DNA from: Oligoflexales bacterium
Lineage (GTDB): Bacteria > Bdellovibrionota_B > Oligoflexia > Oligoflexales > JAGOVF01
DNA length: 36,075 bases
Assembly: GCA_018060885.1 (NCBI GenBank)
Contig: JAGOVF010000019.1
Coordinates: 1-36,075, forward strand
Direction: 5' to 3'
In this document: in pieces, positions 1 through 9,412 of the stretch
Layout: each line of letters starts with the position of its first letter
Numbering within the stretch: the stretch's first letter is position 1
The notes under the pieces: generated by a model
Databases searched by the model: none
Told to the model about the DNA's origin: nothing
What the model saw: the letters and a program-made list of their open reading frames with translations, nothing else
Position numbers and translations under genes: made by a program

Positions 1-900
1 GGCGTGGTTGATTCACCCATCACATTTACTAAATCCTAAATATAGATTTTTAGTTCTTCGAAGACAACATAAAGACTTGTCGGATTGGATTGACCGCGCG
101 CGTACATTCTATAAGCCGCTTGGGGCATCAATTACAGGAATCCCCGCCGAAATAAGATTTCCTAATGGTGCTGTAGGACGTACAGGGCATCTACAAGATA
201 AGAACGCATACGGGCAATACATTGGGCACGAGTACCACAAATTACTCTGGGAGGAGCTAACCCTTGAGCCTAGTGAAGAAAACTATCTTAAGATGCTTGG
301 TTCTGTTCGTTCAACAGTTCCAGGAATAAAACCTCAAATATTTTGTACTACTAACCCAGGGAATGCTGGGCATATTTGGGTTAAGAATAGATTTGTACGT
401 CATGGAGCAGGCGCTTACCTTGATCCAGATACTGGTAGAAAAAGAATTTTTATCTCATCAAAGGTGTACGACAACCCTACAATTATCAATAACGATCCTG
501 GATATATTTTATGGCTCAAAGGACTGCCAGAGAAGCTAAGGAAAGCCTGGCTTGATGGAGATTGGAATATTTTCGAGGGCCAATACTTCAGCGAGTGGAT
601 TGATTCCGCACACACCTATGAGCCATTTAATATTCCTAAAGAATGGCCAAGATTCCGTTCAATCGATTGGGGTTACTCAGATCACTTCTGTTGTCTGTGG
701 TTCGCCGTCGGTCCAGACAATCACATCTATGTTTATCGAGAATATTACAAAAACAGGCTCACCGACTCTGAGTATGCAGAGCAAGTCCGAGCGTTGAGTA
801 GATATCATGACGGTAGAGACGAGCGCATTGAGTACACAATTGGCGATCCAATTTCTTTTTGGGTGAAGATTGCAGAGACCGGAGTAGAGCGTCATGAGAC
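1..900 (+). repeat. Left copy of a diverged terminal repeat within terL
   Basis: These bases align over their whole length with 35173-36075, with one extra codon in the right copy. Bases 1-127 are identical, as is a stretch of about 46 bases near 265-311 and another from about 701 to 748. The intervening blocks differ at many positions, mostly third codon positions, so the protein is nearly unchanged. A simple circular or terminally redundant genome would have identical ends. Confidence 0.95.
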
Positions 901-1258
901 ATACGCGCTTAACGGAATTCACATAATAAAAGGGGATAACTCACGCATCAACGGGTGGTCGCGTGTGAGAGAATATCTAAAACTCAGAGAATATAAAAAC
1001 GGGCTATCACCGTGGGTGCACATTAGCAGAGAGTGCAAGAATTTAATCCGCACACTTCCTGCACTTGTACACGATGACAAACGTGTTGAAGACATTTCAG
1101 ACGGGATGGAAGATCACGCGCCTGACGCGCTCAGGCTTGGGCTACAATCAAGGGCGCCAACATTTACAAACAAAGTTCAGAAGTACAGAAATAATTTAGA
1201 AGCCGCCGAAGCGCAAATGAAGCGCAACAAAAGCAAAGGGGAAAACCTATGGAAATGA
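2..1258 (+). CDS. terL: Terminase large subunit, 5'-truncated copy (window start)
   Basis: This is the DNA-packaging motor, an ATPase plus nuclease that cuts concatemers and pumps DNA through the portal. The frame is open from base 2, so the N-terminus with Walker A is missing and the apparent start inside it is not real. Visible are a Walker B-like stretch (LLWEEL), the coupling segment CTTNPG, and the RNase H-type nuclease acidic residues in SIDWGYSD, the IGD motif and DHAPDALRLG. It overlaps the next gene by 10 bp. The first 900 bp align with a second, diverged copy at the window end that carries the missing N-terminus. The family assignment is confident. Confidence 0.95.
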   Translation, partial: AWLIHPSHLLNPKYRFLVLRRQHKDLSDWIDRARTFYKPLGASITGIPAEIRFPNGAVGRTGHLQDKNAYGQYIGHEYHKLLWEELTLEPSEENYLKMLGSVRSTVPGIKPQIFCTTNPGNAGHIWVKNRFVRHGAGAYLDPDTGRKRIFISSKVYDNPTIINNDPGYILWLKGLPEKLRKAWLDGDWNIFEGQYFSEWIDSAHTYEPFNIPKEWPRFRSIDWGYSDHFCCLWFAVGPDNHIYVYREYYKNRLTDSEYAEQVRALSRYHDGRDERIEYTIGDPISFWVKIAETGVERHETYALNGIHIIKGDNSRINGWSRVREYLKLREYKNGLSPWVHISRECKNLIRTLPALVHDDKRVEDISDGMEDHAPDALRLGLQSRAPTFTNKVQKYRNNLEAAEAQMKRNKSKGENLWK

Positions 1259-1458
1259 TGGTGTCAGGATGGAAAGGTGTATTAAAATATCTTGATGAGC
1301 ACGGGATCGGAGTCAGTTTAAGAACACTAAAAAAATGGCATTACGAGAGAATCAGAATCCCATTTCGTAAAACCTACCCTGGTATTTCTGGACGTGTATA
1401 TATAGCAGAGAGCGAGCTGGAGAGGTGGTTAAATAATGTGACTAGCAATGCACGTTGA
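1249..1458 (+). CDS. Small MerR/helix-turn-helix-like protein
   Basis: A 69-residue protein whose start overlaps the terL stop. The sequence resembles the helix-turn-helix region of MerR/excisionase-like DNA-binding proteins: a predicted helix-turn-helix (VLKYLDEHGIGVSLRTLKKW) followed by a basic wing-like segment (RIRIPFRKT) and a final helix (ESELERWLNN). It lies between terL and the portal, where small accessory packaging or regulatory proteins are often found. A role is not assignable; DNA binding is an inference from the fold pattern. Confidence 0.65.
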   Translation: MEMMVSGWKGVLKYLDEHGIGVSLRTLKKWHYERIRIPFRKTYPGISGRVYIAESELERWLNNVTSNAR

Positions 1459-1511
1459 TTACATTACTATGACACGCTGATTTTTTGCGTTGAATCTGTG
1501 ATGCTGCAAAA

Positions 1512-3455
1512 ATGGCAGAATCGCTAGTAGACACGTTTAAGCGTTGGAAGAATAGAATAGAAAAATGTGGTGGCACGCTTAAAGAGGAAGCTAAAAAGTG
1601 GAAGAGGTTTGAAGATGCGTACGAAGGGGAAATCCTTGACGAATCTAAATCAGATTTTAGCGGACAGCTAGCGCAGGTCAATCTTGCATATGTTGATGTT
1701 CGTAGTTCAATCCCAAAATTATATTCACAAAATCCATACATTTTAATTGACCCTCTTACCCCTGAAGCTGATCTACACGCAGAGCTAATGGAGAAGATTG
1801 TCAATTCAAAGCTCGAAGACTGGCACCTTAAAGACCGTATTGAGGACTTAATAAAAGGGTGCAAACTCAACGGCAGAGCATATTTAAAAGTATCCTATAA
1901 ATTTGATAAAGATAAGATCGGGCGCGAGTTTGTTGGTGATGAGGCCAATGACGAAATCTGCATTAATTATGTTGCACGTGATGAACTAATCATTCCGCGT
2001 GATGCAAAGTGTGTTCAGAGCGCTAGATGGGTCGCGCATAAAATTAAAGCCCCGATTAAAGACATCAGAGAAAAATTCAATTTACGAAAAGATGATAAGC
2101 CGACAACCGACTGCGACAAGATTGTCTATGATGATGAGCGAATGCCCGAAGAAGAGAAAGAAGATTTTAAGTACGGCACATACTACGAAATTGAAGACCG
2201 CGAAAAACATACGCTCGCAATCATTGTTGAGGGGGTAGATAGATTCGTTGAAAAACCTTATTCTCATCCATACGATTTTTATACAATGTACGTTACGCTT
2301 GAATGGAATAATATTCCGAGCAAGAGCGATACAAAAGCGGACCTACATTTTTGGTGGCGTCAACTGATCGAACTCTGTGAGATCAAAACACAACAACACA
2401 ATCACCGCAGAAAACTAAACTCAAAATATAAATGGCGCGGCTCTTCTCCTACCGACGATCAGATAAACGATCTTACAACATATCGTGATGCAACAGTTGT
2501 GCAGCTGAAAGCGGACCAAGATATCGAGCCGATGTCGCATGCAACAATCGGGCAAGAAGTTTATTTGTCGGAGAATTCGTTAAGACAAGACATTACAGTT
2601 GTAAGCGGGATGAACGAGATGAAACAAGGTTTGCCTCAGGTCCAAAAGACCGCGCGTGAGGCGATGGCAATTGTTGGCGAAGCTCAGGATGTTATGAGTT
2701 ACAGAGCGGGGAAGCTTGAATCGGTTATAGCAGAAGTCATCAACAAGTGTGTGTGGTTGATTCAAAATAGATATGACACCACTAAAGTTATTTCTCTCAC
2801 AAACATGGAAGAAGCAGAATATTTAGGGTTTAAAGAGAAAATTAAATCTGAAAAAATCGAAGTTCTTGGCAGCTCAAGACGGCCTTTTCTAAAGTTTGTT
2901 GGAACAGATTTGATGGGAAAAATGAAAGTGCGAGTCAAAGCAGGCTCTACTCTTCCGGTTAATGAAGCACAGCGAAAACAAGACATAACAACATTGATTG
3001 ATTTGATGGGCAAGAGCCCGCAAATGGCTGCGGCTGTAGACACAAAAGAACTTCTAAAAGAAATCGCAAAACTACTTCATATTGAGAACAAACGTATCTT
3101 GCTTGATAGCAAGACCCCTGAACAGGAAAACAGCTTGCTCAAGCGGAACATTCCTGTCCTGCCTGCGATGAACGAAAACCACGACGAACATTTAGCCGCG
3201 CATCAGCTAGAGCATAACAACACACCCGCATTTATCATGCACGTTTTCGCTCATAATCTCATGAAGAGTTTTCTCGATAAGTCCCAATTTTATGGTCAGG
3301 TTCAGCAGTCACAACAGCCACCTGGCGGTCTGCCAAACCTAAGTCAAAATAATATTAGCGGTTTCCCTCAAGGGTCTTCAGTGCCTGCGAGCGCGATTCC
3401 GCAAGCAGTAGTGCCTAATTCAGGGCCTACGCAATCTAACAATCTCCCCGTTTAG
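1512..3455 (+). CDS. Portal protein
   Basis: A 647-residue protein placed directly after the terminase and before scaffold and capsid genes, the standard position of the portal. Portals form the dodecameric ring at one capsid vertex that docks terminase and the tail. The N-terminal part (VNLAYVDVRSSIPKLYSQNP) is typical of large portals of short-tailed phages. The last ~70 residues are Gln/Pro/Ser/Asn-rich and probably disordered. The ATG follows an A-rich sequence with no clear Shine-Dalgarno. Assignment rests on size, order and sequence pattern. Confidence 0.85.
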   Translation: MAESLVDTFKRWKNRIEKCGGTLKEEAKKWKRFEDAYEGEILDESKSDFSGQLAQVNLAYVDVRSSIPKLYSQNPYILIDPLTPEADLHAELMEKIVNSKLEDWHLKDRIEDLIKGCKLNGRAYLKVSYKFDKDKIGREFVGDEANDEICINYVARDELIIPRDAKCVQSARWVAHKIKAPIKDIREKFNLRKDDKPTTDCDKIVYDDERMPEEEKEDFKYGTYYEIEDREKHTLAIIVEGVDRFVEKPYSHPYDFYTMYVTLEWNNIPSKSDTKADLHFWWRQLIELCEIKTQQHNHRRKLNSKYKWRGSSPTDDQINDLTTYRDATVVQLKADQDIEPMSHATIGQEVYLSENSLRQDITVVSGMNEMKQGLPQVQKTAREAMAIVGEAQDVMSYRAGKLESVIAEVINKCVWLIQNRYDTTKVISLTNMEEAEYLGFKEKIKSEKIEVLGSSRRPFLKFVGTDLMGKMKVRVKAGSTLPVNEAQRKQDITTLIDLMGKSPQMAAAVDTKELLKEIAKLLHIENKRILLDSKTPEQENSLLKRNIPVLPAMNENHDEHLAAHQLEHNNTPAFIMHVFAHNLMKSFLDKSQFYGQVQQSQQPPGGLPNLSQNNISGFPQGSSVPASAIPQAVVPNSGPTQSNNLPV

Positions 3456-3472
3456 GGGAAGGAGAAAAAAAT

Positions 3473-4216
3473 ATGGAAGGTGAAGAACTTAATCAGTTGG
3501 ACAGCAGCCAGCCAGCACCCGCCGATTTAGGCGATGCAGGAACTAACGCAACTGGGAAGCCATCAGAACCGGTAAGCTCTGGCATGACTGATAGTCAAGC
3601 TAGGGATTACTACAACAAAACTCAATCGCTAGCTGCAGAGCGGCGCGAATTTGAAGCCGAACGTCAAAAGTGGGTTGAACAACAAAGAAGTCAACAAGCC
3701 CATTATCAACAAACACCCCACCAACAAACATCTTATCAGCCACAGCAGAATTTTGCTGGGCAGAATTTGAACGATGGGGACGTATTTAAAAGTTTGGTTG
3801 ATCAGTTCGGAGTCGATGGCGCTCTTGCAATGCAGAAAGCATTCAATTCATTTGCTGCGCCGGTTCAACAACAGATTGCGTTATCTCAACAGCAAATAGC
3901 CCAAGCTCAATATTCAGCATTAAAAAATGAAATTTCTAGTCGTGGGAAGTCCTTATTCGGAAACGAGTGGGACGCTAACGAAAAACCAGTACTTGAAAAA
4001 ATAACTCAGTACGGGTGCCCGCTTGAAGAAGCATGGGCGATTGTTAATTTTGGCAAGCAAAAGCAAGTCGCAATTGACAACGCTTATAAAGTTCAAGCGC
4101 AAAAAACTAGTGGGAATGTGGGAAGCTCCAGTGTGAGTTTAACCAACGTGACCCCTGCGGCTGTGAATTCTATTGATGATGCTATAAACTTGGCTATGCG
4201 TGAGCATGCTGTCTGA
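3473..4216 (+). CDS. Capsid scaffold-like protein
   Basis: A 247-residue acidic, Gln-rich protein immediately before the major capsid gene. The N-terminal ~40 residues are low-complexity, followed by a charged coiled-coil (AAERREFEAERQKWVEQQRS) and a Gln-rich linker. The C-terminal half is helical. Composition and position fit an internal scaffold that guides procapsid assembly and leaves before packaging. A good ribosome site (GGAAGGAG) precedes the ATG. No protease domain is visible, so scaffold removal would be non-proteolytic or use another protein. Confidence 0.75.
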   Translation: MEGEELNQLDSSQPAPADLGDAGTNATGKPSEPVSSGMTDSQARDYYNKTQSLAAERREFEAERQKWVEQQRSQQAHYQQTPHQQTSYQPQQNFAGQNLNDGDVFKSLVDQFGVDGALAMQKAFNSFAAPVQQQIALSQQQIAQAQYSALKNEISSRGKSLFGNEWDANEKPVLEKITQYGCPLEEAWAIVNFGKQKQVAIDNAYKVQAQKTSGNVGSSSVSLTNVTPAAVNSIDDAINLAMREHAV

Positions 4217-4246
4217 TTGATCGGCGCTCTTAACAGGAGCTAAATC

Positions 4247-5191
4247 ATGGCTGTTCCAGGTTTGGAAGCGATTACCGCTACCACGTTTAAAAATTATAAT
4301 AAAAAATTCGCTGATAACGTCAGCAACCATTTGCCACTTTTAAAATACATGACCACAAAGGGCAAAGTGGAACTTTCTGGTGGTGATACAATTGTAGAAG
4401 AACTGATGTATGCCGAAGGCAACGGTGGTTCTTACTCAGAAGCCGACGTGATGACAGTTACTAAGCCAGAAGGCTTAAGTGCTGCAGAATACAATTGGAA
4501 GCAAGTGTACGCTACTGTTACATATACCGGAACAGATAAGCTTAAAAACTCAGGCCCTGAGCGTATTCAAGATTTGGTTAAAGCTAGAATTAAACAAGCT
4601 GAGATCACCATTTCTAATAGAATCGGAAGTATGATTTTTGGAGACGGAACCGGAAACTCTGGGAAAGATGTCCTCGGACTATCGGCTATCGTTAACACCG
4701 ATCCAACGACCGGAGTTTTGGGTGGAATCAATAGAGCCTCTTCTTCATTCTGGAGAAATAAAACTAGGGTGTCGGCAGGAAGCTTTATTGTGAACGGTTT
4801 AACCTTCATGGGTCAAATGGTTCGCCAATTAACCCGCGGAATGGATAAGCCAAATTTAATCGTCACCGATGCTGAAACATTCGGATTGTTAGAAAATGTG
4901 GCAAATGGTCGCGCACAATTCATGAATCCAGAGCTTGCTGGTCTTGGTTTTCAAGCCCTTAAGTTTCAAGGGATTGATGTTATTTTTGATTCTCAATGTA
5001 CAGCTGGCAGGATGTATTTTTTAAATACTGATTTCCTGAAAATGAAAATCCACAAGGATCTCAATTTTAAGATGGGCGATTTCATCGAGCCTGCTGACGC
5101 GGACGTCAAAGTCGCAAAGATTTTATTTGCTGGGCAGTTGGTGTGCTCAAACTGTTCGTTACAGGGCGTAATTGATGGATTCACCTCTTAA
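4247..5191 (+). CDS. Major capsid protein (HK97-fold type)
   Basis: A 314-residue protein downstream of the scaffold gene, with an AGGAG ribosome site before the ATG. The N-terminal region (AVPGLEAITATTFKNYNKKF), the segment ELSGGDTIVEELMYAE and the later LIVTDAETFGLLE stretch fit the pattern of phage major capsid proteins of short-tailed phages that lack a long N-terminal delta domain. It would form the icosahedral shell. Position, size and composition make the role very likely; the exact family was not searched. Confidence 0.87.
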   Translation: MAVPGLEAITATTFKNYNKKFADNVSNHLPLLKYMTTKGKVELSGGDTIVEELMYAEGNGGSYSEADVMTVTKPEGLSAAEYNWKQVYATVTYTGTDKLKNSGPERIQDLVKARIKQAEITISNRIGSMIFGDGTGNSGKDVLGLSAIVNTDPTTGVLGGINRASSSFWRNKTRVSAGSFIVNGLTFMGQMVRQLTRGMDKPNLIVTDAETFGLLENVANGRAQFMNPELAGLGFQALKFQGIDVIFDSQCTAGRMYFLNTDFLKMKIHKDLNFKMGDFIEPADADVKVAKILFAGQLVCSNCSLQGVIDGFTS

Positions 5192-5208
5192 TCTGAAAGG
5201 AAATTAAA

Positions 5209-5985
5209 ATGAGTATTCAAACAGCCAAATTATACAAAGAAACTACTGCAGTTCAAAGGGTGTGGAACACCACCCTTGACGCATCAGACACAACTCCAAA
5301 AGAGCCAAAGGGTTCAGTCCGTTGGACATTTGATCCAGTGTTTGGTTATCGCGGTTTTCAATATGTGCGTTTTGATCAGTCTGGAGGAGCAACAAAAGAT
5401 AATATTTGCTCATACAGAGGATTGGTTTCTGTCTCCGCGTCTGGTGCGGGATCAACAACCACGATTGTTACTAGCGGGTTAACAGCTAACATTTTAGCAG
5501 ACGGGATCATTGCCTGCTTAGATGATGCTGGCGCAGCAGGTGCAGCGCCAGAGGGTGAAAATGCACGTGTTGTTTCTAACTCTGCAACGTTAATTACGAT
5601 AGATTCAAATGACGCATTTAGCGCAGCAACAGCTTCAAGCGATACTTTCAGAGTGCATTTGCCCTGGGCAGTTATTGACGCAGCGTCAGGTGATACAGCG
5701 GCGGCAGTAGCCGGTGTTGTCATGGTAACACAACCTCAATACTCTTGGGGTTGGGTTCAATTTGCTGGGTTTCATCCTACTGTTTCAGCAGTCGCAGCAG
5801 GGACAACAATTACAGCAAATCGTGATCTTATTGCATCAACCAATGTTGTGACCAACGGGTCTACTTCTGCGGTTGAGTTGCGAGTGGGTTACACCCCATT
5901 TCAGCTTACGACTGATACTGTTATTCGTAAAGTTGGCATGTATATTAACTGCGGGTTTGCTAAGAAAGTTGCGGCATCCGCGTAA
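5209..5985 (+). CDS. Head-associated structural protein
   Basis: A 258-residue protein, 17 bp after the capsid gene and before a strong terminator, so it is probably made at high level with capsid protein. It is rich in Ala, Thr, Ser and Val in a beta-strand pattern and ends with a hydrophobic segment (IRKVGMYINCGFAKK). This suggests a decoration or head-stabilising protein. No family was recognised with certainty; a head-completion role is the alternative. Confidence 0.65.
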   Translation: MSIQTAKLYKETTAVQRVWNTTLDASDTTPKEPKGSVRWTFDPVFGYRGFQYVRFDQSGGATKDNICSYRGLVSVSASGAGSTTTIVTSGLTANILADGIIACLDDAGAAGAAPEGENARVVSNSATLITIDSNDAFSAATASSDTFRVHLPWAVIDAASGDTAAAVAGVVMVTQPQYSWGWVQFAGFHPTVSAVAAGTTITANRDLIASTNVVTNGSTSAVELRVGYTPFQLTTDTVIRKVGMYINCGFAKKVAASA

Positions 5986-5993
5986 CTAAATTG

Positions 5994-6025
5994 GGGGAGT
6001 CTTATAGGCTCCCCTATTTTTTTTT
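5994..6025 (+). terminator. Rho-independent terminator after the head genes
   Basis: A GGGGAG/CTCCCC stem (5994-5999 with 6009-6014), a 9-nt loop, then TA and nine consecutive T residues. It lies 9 bp after the stop of the second head gene and would make capsid-region transcripts more abundant than those of the tail genes. Confidence 0.85.
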
Positions 6026-6036
6026 GGAGTGTAAAA

Positions 6037-6252
6037 ATGGCTATCGATTTTATTTTAAACCCAGGACCAGAGCATGACGGGACAAGAAGAAGAGAGTATG
6101 ATTTTTATTTGCCAGCAGAAAAAGAAGTAGCTGGTTATGCTGAGCTAGAAATAGAAACAGCAAAGCTAAAGAGAGAAAAAGAAGAGTTTGAGGAAATTAA
6201 AGCGGCAACTGAAGAACACAAAGTCATTTTAAAGAAAAGAGTTCCTAAATGA
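6037..6252 (+). CDS. Small charged coiled-coil protein
   Basis: A 71-residue protein with a GGAG ribosome site just after the terminator T-run. The first 30 residues are mixed; the rest is a strongly charged helix (LEIETAKLKREKEEFEEIKA) likely to form a coiled coil. It overlaps the connector gene by 4 bp, indicating coupled translation. Function unknown; position suggests a minor head or connector component. Confidence 0.6.
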   Translation: MAIDFILNPGPEHDGTRRREYDFYLPAEKEVAGYAELEIETAKLKREKEEFEEIKAATEEHKVILKKRVPK

Positions 6253-7208
6253 ATTTGGGCGAGATTGTCTCAAATGTGCGGATTGAATTACAAACTCCGA
6301 CAACAATTGATGTTGTAATCAGAAGATGGGCTAACCGTGCACAGCACAGGTTTATCTCTGAAGCTAACCATAATTTTTCATGGCTCGCTATTACTGATTT
6401 AACATTTACGACAACTGCGTCGCAACGTGAATATGCGTTATCGTCATTGGTTGATAATTCAAAGCTTATTATTTTAACGGAAAGAAATTCTCCTAGAAAA
6501 ATCGAAGTTATTACTAGAGAGCAGTTTTTAGAAAATGTCCCCGACCCAACTGATAATCAAGGTGATCCGTATTGGGCATATCACTCAGGGTTTACTCCAG
6601 TCGTTTCTCAACCAACTTCATCAAGTGTTTTAACTCTTGTTTCAACGACGTCAGACAACTCCGTTGTTAAAATTGAGGGGCTGAACTCTAGTGGAGTTTT
6701 AGTTGGTGAAGAAATTACACTAAATGGAACAACTCCGGTAAATAGCGTCAATTCGTACACTAAGATTTTAAACCGTGGAATCAGCGGGTTTCTTCTGGGG
6801 ACTGTTACAATGACATCAAATTCTGGTGGTGTAACAAACTCAGTTATTTCACCGAGATCACGACAGGGGATGCATCCTAAAATTGTTTTGTGGCCAACTC
6901 CATCAGGGGCAATGACATACTATTACGATGCCTACATGCGGCTTCCAGAGTTGGTTAACGACAACGATTTTTCTCTTATTCCTGAACGGTATCATGACGC
7001 GATTGAAAGCTATTGTTTGTACAGAGGTTATTTAACAAAAAAAGATCCAGGATTGGCAGAGCAGGCAATGAACAATTTTAAGGATGTTGTGAGGCAGGCT
7101 GTTCTTGATGACAAGGCTCCGAGAAAAAATATTCAAATGCAAAGTGATTATTCAACAAGAGGATTTAGTAAGTTTAGTAATTTGCCAGGGAATTACCCGA
7201 GGGGTTAA
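6249..7208 (+). CDS. Head-to-tail connector / tail-tube A-type protein
   Basis: A 319-residue protein located between head and tail genes. The helical N-terminus (EIVSNVRIELQTPTTIDVVI) and C-terminal segment (PERYHDAIESYCLYRGYL) resemble adaptor proteins of podoviruses (T7 gp11/P22 gp4-like role), which sit below the portal. Between them, at roughly residues 110-200, a Ser/Thr-rich beta segment looks like an inserted Ig-like domain. The gene abuts the next one with no gap. The role is inferred from order and this split-domain layout. Confidence 0.7.
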   Translation: MNLGEIVSNVRIELQTPTTIDVVIRRWANRAQHRFISEANHNFSWLAITDLTFTTTASQREYALSSLVDNSKLIILTERNSPRKIEVITREQFLENVPDPTDNQGDPYWAYHSGFTPVVSQPTSSSVLTLVSTTSDNSVVKIEGLNSSGVLVGEEITLNGTTPVNSVNSYTKILNRGISGFLLGTVTMTSNSGGVTNSVISPRSRQGMHPKIVLWPTPSGAMTYYYDAYMRLPELVNDNDFSLIPERYHDAIESYCLYRGYLTKKDPGLAEQAMNNFKDVVRQAVLDDKAPRKNIQMQSDYSTRGFSKFSNLPGNYPRG

Positions 7209-9026
7209 ATGGGATTAGAGCGTAACGCTGGGCCAACAGCGTTTTCAACATTTAGAGGGTTAAATACAAAACTTTCAGAAATTTCTATCACATCGAGAGA
7301 AGCTTCTGATTTGCAGAACGTTTTGCTCCAGCGCGAGACTATCGACGTGAGGTATGGTTGCGATATTTTTACAACTACTCAAATGATAGAGGGTGGAGCT
7401 GCGAAGCCTGGTACTGGTTTATTCCAGGCTGTTTTATCAGGGTCAACATATCAAGTAGTAACAAGCGGAACTAAAATTTATTCAATGACCGGGGCAGGAG
7501 TTTTAGCAGATATAACCGGGGCTGTTACGCTTACAGATTCACAGAATCTTTTGTTTAGTTTTTCTAAATTTAAAAATTCTTCTGGCAATGATATTATTAT
7601 TGCTGCCAATGGGCTAGATGCTCCTATAAAATGGACAGGGTCCGGAAATGCTGCAACCCTAGCTGGTAGCCCTCCAGCAAACTTCAAATACATACTTGTT
7701 CGCAAAAACAGGCTTTATGGAAGCGATGGAGAGTTTGTTTATCATTCTGCGTTGCTTAACGGGGAGTCATGGGACGCACTTAATTGGGTTGCAAGATTTT
7801 CTTCGCAAGGGATTTATACAAATGAAGTTACAGGCCTAGCAAAATACGGCGACAATTTAGTTATTTTTAAAGAGGATGCGATTTTCATGTTTTCCGGTGA
7901 GAATTTTACAGATGGCTATATTGATGAGGTCGTCACTGGTGATGGTTGTATTTCAGGGCATTCAATAGTTGAGGTCGCATCAAGAAGGTTTGGAAATATT
8001 TTAGTTTTTGTGAATCGCAATGGAGAACTAAAAGGGTTCAATGGAACTAAAAATTTAATAAATATTTCTGAGCATATAGATAACACATTGCAAACATATA
8101 ACCAGTCGAGGTTTAAATATAGCTGCGGAGTTAACTATAAAAAATATAACCATTATTTAAGCAGCTACACTTCAGCGGGGACAACGAGCAACAAGCTTAT
8201 CGCTCATGATTATTTTTTAGATGGATATAGTGGCGAAGGTGACCGCGAATCAACGATGTTATTACATTCAGGGATAGCGGCGAATTATCTTAGAATGATG
8301 GATTCCGGGGGTGTAGAAAGTCTTTTTAGCACAACTTATGATGGTTGGGTTTTGAAGCATGGCACAAACACTAAAGATATTCATTCAGGATCTCAGATAG
8401 CAGCTAGTCCGACTGGTGCGGTAAGAACCTCAAATGTTGTTACGATTACAACTAGTTTAGCACATGGGTTTTTAGTCGGTGATTCAATAACTGTTTCAGT
8501 CACAACAATAGCAAGTGGGTCAGGTTCTTTTGATGGGACGTTTACGGTTACAGAAGTCCCCAGTTCAACTTCGTTTCGTTATAATCAAACAGCAGCGAAT
8601 GCGACAGGAGGAGCAGGGATAGCTAAGAAACAACAAAATATTTCTGCTTATTGGACATCGAAGAAAAATAATTTCGGGAATGCCGCACATCAAAAATTAT
8701 TACAAGATTTAAGTATTGTAACTGCAAGTTCTGGAATCGGGCAAATAAAAATTACAGTAACTACAGACTCAGGGCAGGGGACACAGACTCAATCAATTAC
8801 GCCAAGCGGTGCTATTTACGGGGTCGCAATTTATGGGCTGGCGATTTATGGAGGTGGCGGGGCGAGATATACTCGGTTTGAATTAGACACAGGGGCTCCG
8901 ACTAGTTTGAACGGAAGATATTTTAAAATAAAATTTGAAAATATTGGCGGGTTCTTATTTAGCCTTGAAGAGTACATTATGGGGATAACAGACCTCGGTT
9001 ATCAAGCGGAGTATATAGCGACATGA
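7209..9026 (+). CDS. Tail nozzle / tail-tube B-type protein
   Basis: A 605-residue protein starting directly after the connector stop. Its beginning (FRGLNTKLSEISITSREASD) and the following YGCDIF region match the start of podovirus tail nozzle/stabilisation proteins, which are beta-propellers completing the short tail. A second Ser/Thr-rich insert at about residues 400-475 looks like an added Ig-like domain. The C-terminus overlaps the next gene by 4 bp. This gene is the best argument for a podovirus-type virion. Confidence 0.75.
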   Translation: MGLERNAGPTAFSTFRGLNTKLSEISITSREASDLQNVLLQRETIDVRYGCDIFTTTQMIEGGAAKPGTGLFQAVLSGSTYQVVTSGTKIYSMTGAGVLADITGAVTLTDSQNLLFSFSKFKNSSGNDIIIAANGLDAPIKWTGSGNAATLAGSPPANFKYILVRKNRLYGSDGEFVYHSALLNGESWDALNWVARFSSQGIYTNEVTGLAKYGDNLVIFKEDAIFMFSGENFTDGYIDEVVTGDGCISGHSIVEVASRRFGNILVFVNRNGELKGFNGTKNLINISEHIDNTLQTYNQSRFKYSCGVNYKKYNHYLSSYTSAGTTSNKLIAHDYFLDGYSGEGDRESTMLLHSGIAANYLRMMDSGGVESLFSTTYDGWVLKHGTNTKDIHSGSQIAASPTGAVRTSNVVTITTSLAHGFLVGDSITVSVTTIASGSGSFDGTFTVTEVPSSTSFRYNQTAANATGGAGIAKKQQNISAYWTSKKNNFGNAAHQKLLQDLSIVTASSGIGQIKITVTTDSGQGTQTQSITPSGAIYGVAIYGLAIYGGGGARYTRFELDTGAPTSLNGRYFKIKFENIGGFLFSLEEYIMGITDLGYQAEYIAT

Positions 9027-9403
9027 TACAGATCCCAGCGCCAAATAAGACAGGTGATAATAAGTTAGATGAGTTTTTAAGATGGATTTATAACGTTTTA
9101 ACTCTTGGTTTTTTGTACAAACAAACAAGAGTTGCGGCTGATTATACCATAACAAAAGATGACTTTTATATTGGGGTTACATCAACTTCAGCCCCTAGGG
9201 CATTGACTTTACCGTCTTTAGCGTCAATCCCAAAGGAAAGCATGTATGTAATAAAAGACGAAAGCGGTGGGGCTGGGACCAACAACATAACAGTTGATGG
9301 TAGTGGGACGGAGACAATTGACGGCTCACTAACCAAAGTAATTAACACTAACTATGGGGCGCTGAGACTGATGAATAGTGGAAGCGCTTGGTTTAGTTGG
9401 TAG
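9023..9403 (+). CDS. Small fibre-type tail protein
   Basis: A 126-residue protein. Residues 1-40 form a possible anchoring helix (NKLDEFLRWIYNVLTLGFLY). The rest is the beta module, with DESGGAGTNNITVDGSGTETI and NSGSAW, that is frequent in tail fibre and tailspike proteins. It may be a short tail fibre or an adaptor that links the nozzle to the long repeat fibre encoded next. Confidence 0.65.
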   Translation: MIQIPAPNKTGDNKLDEFLRWIYNVLTLGFLYKQTRVAADYTITKDDFYIGVTSTSAPRALTLPSLASIPKESMYVIKDESGGAGTNNITVDGSGTETIDGSLTKVINTNYGALRLMNSGSAWFSW

Positions 9404-9412
9404 GGGGAAAAT

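Noticed and set aside
1442..1870. 142-residue minus-strand reading frame opposite the portal gene
   Set aside because: It lies opposite a well-supported portal gene, has no family pattern and no ribosome site.
5376..5723. 115-residue minus-strand frame within the second head gene
   Set aside because: Ala-rich reverse complement of an Ala/Thr-rich gene; no start signal.
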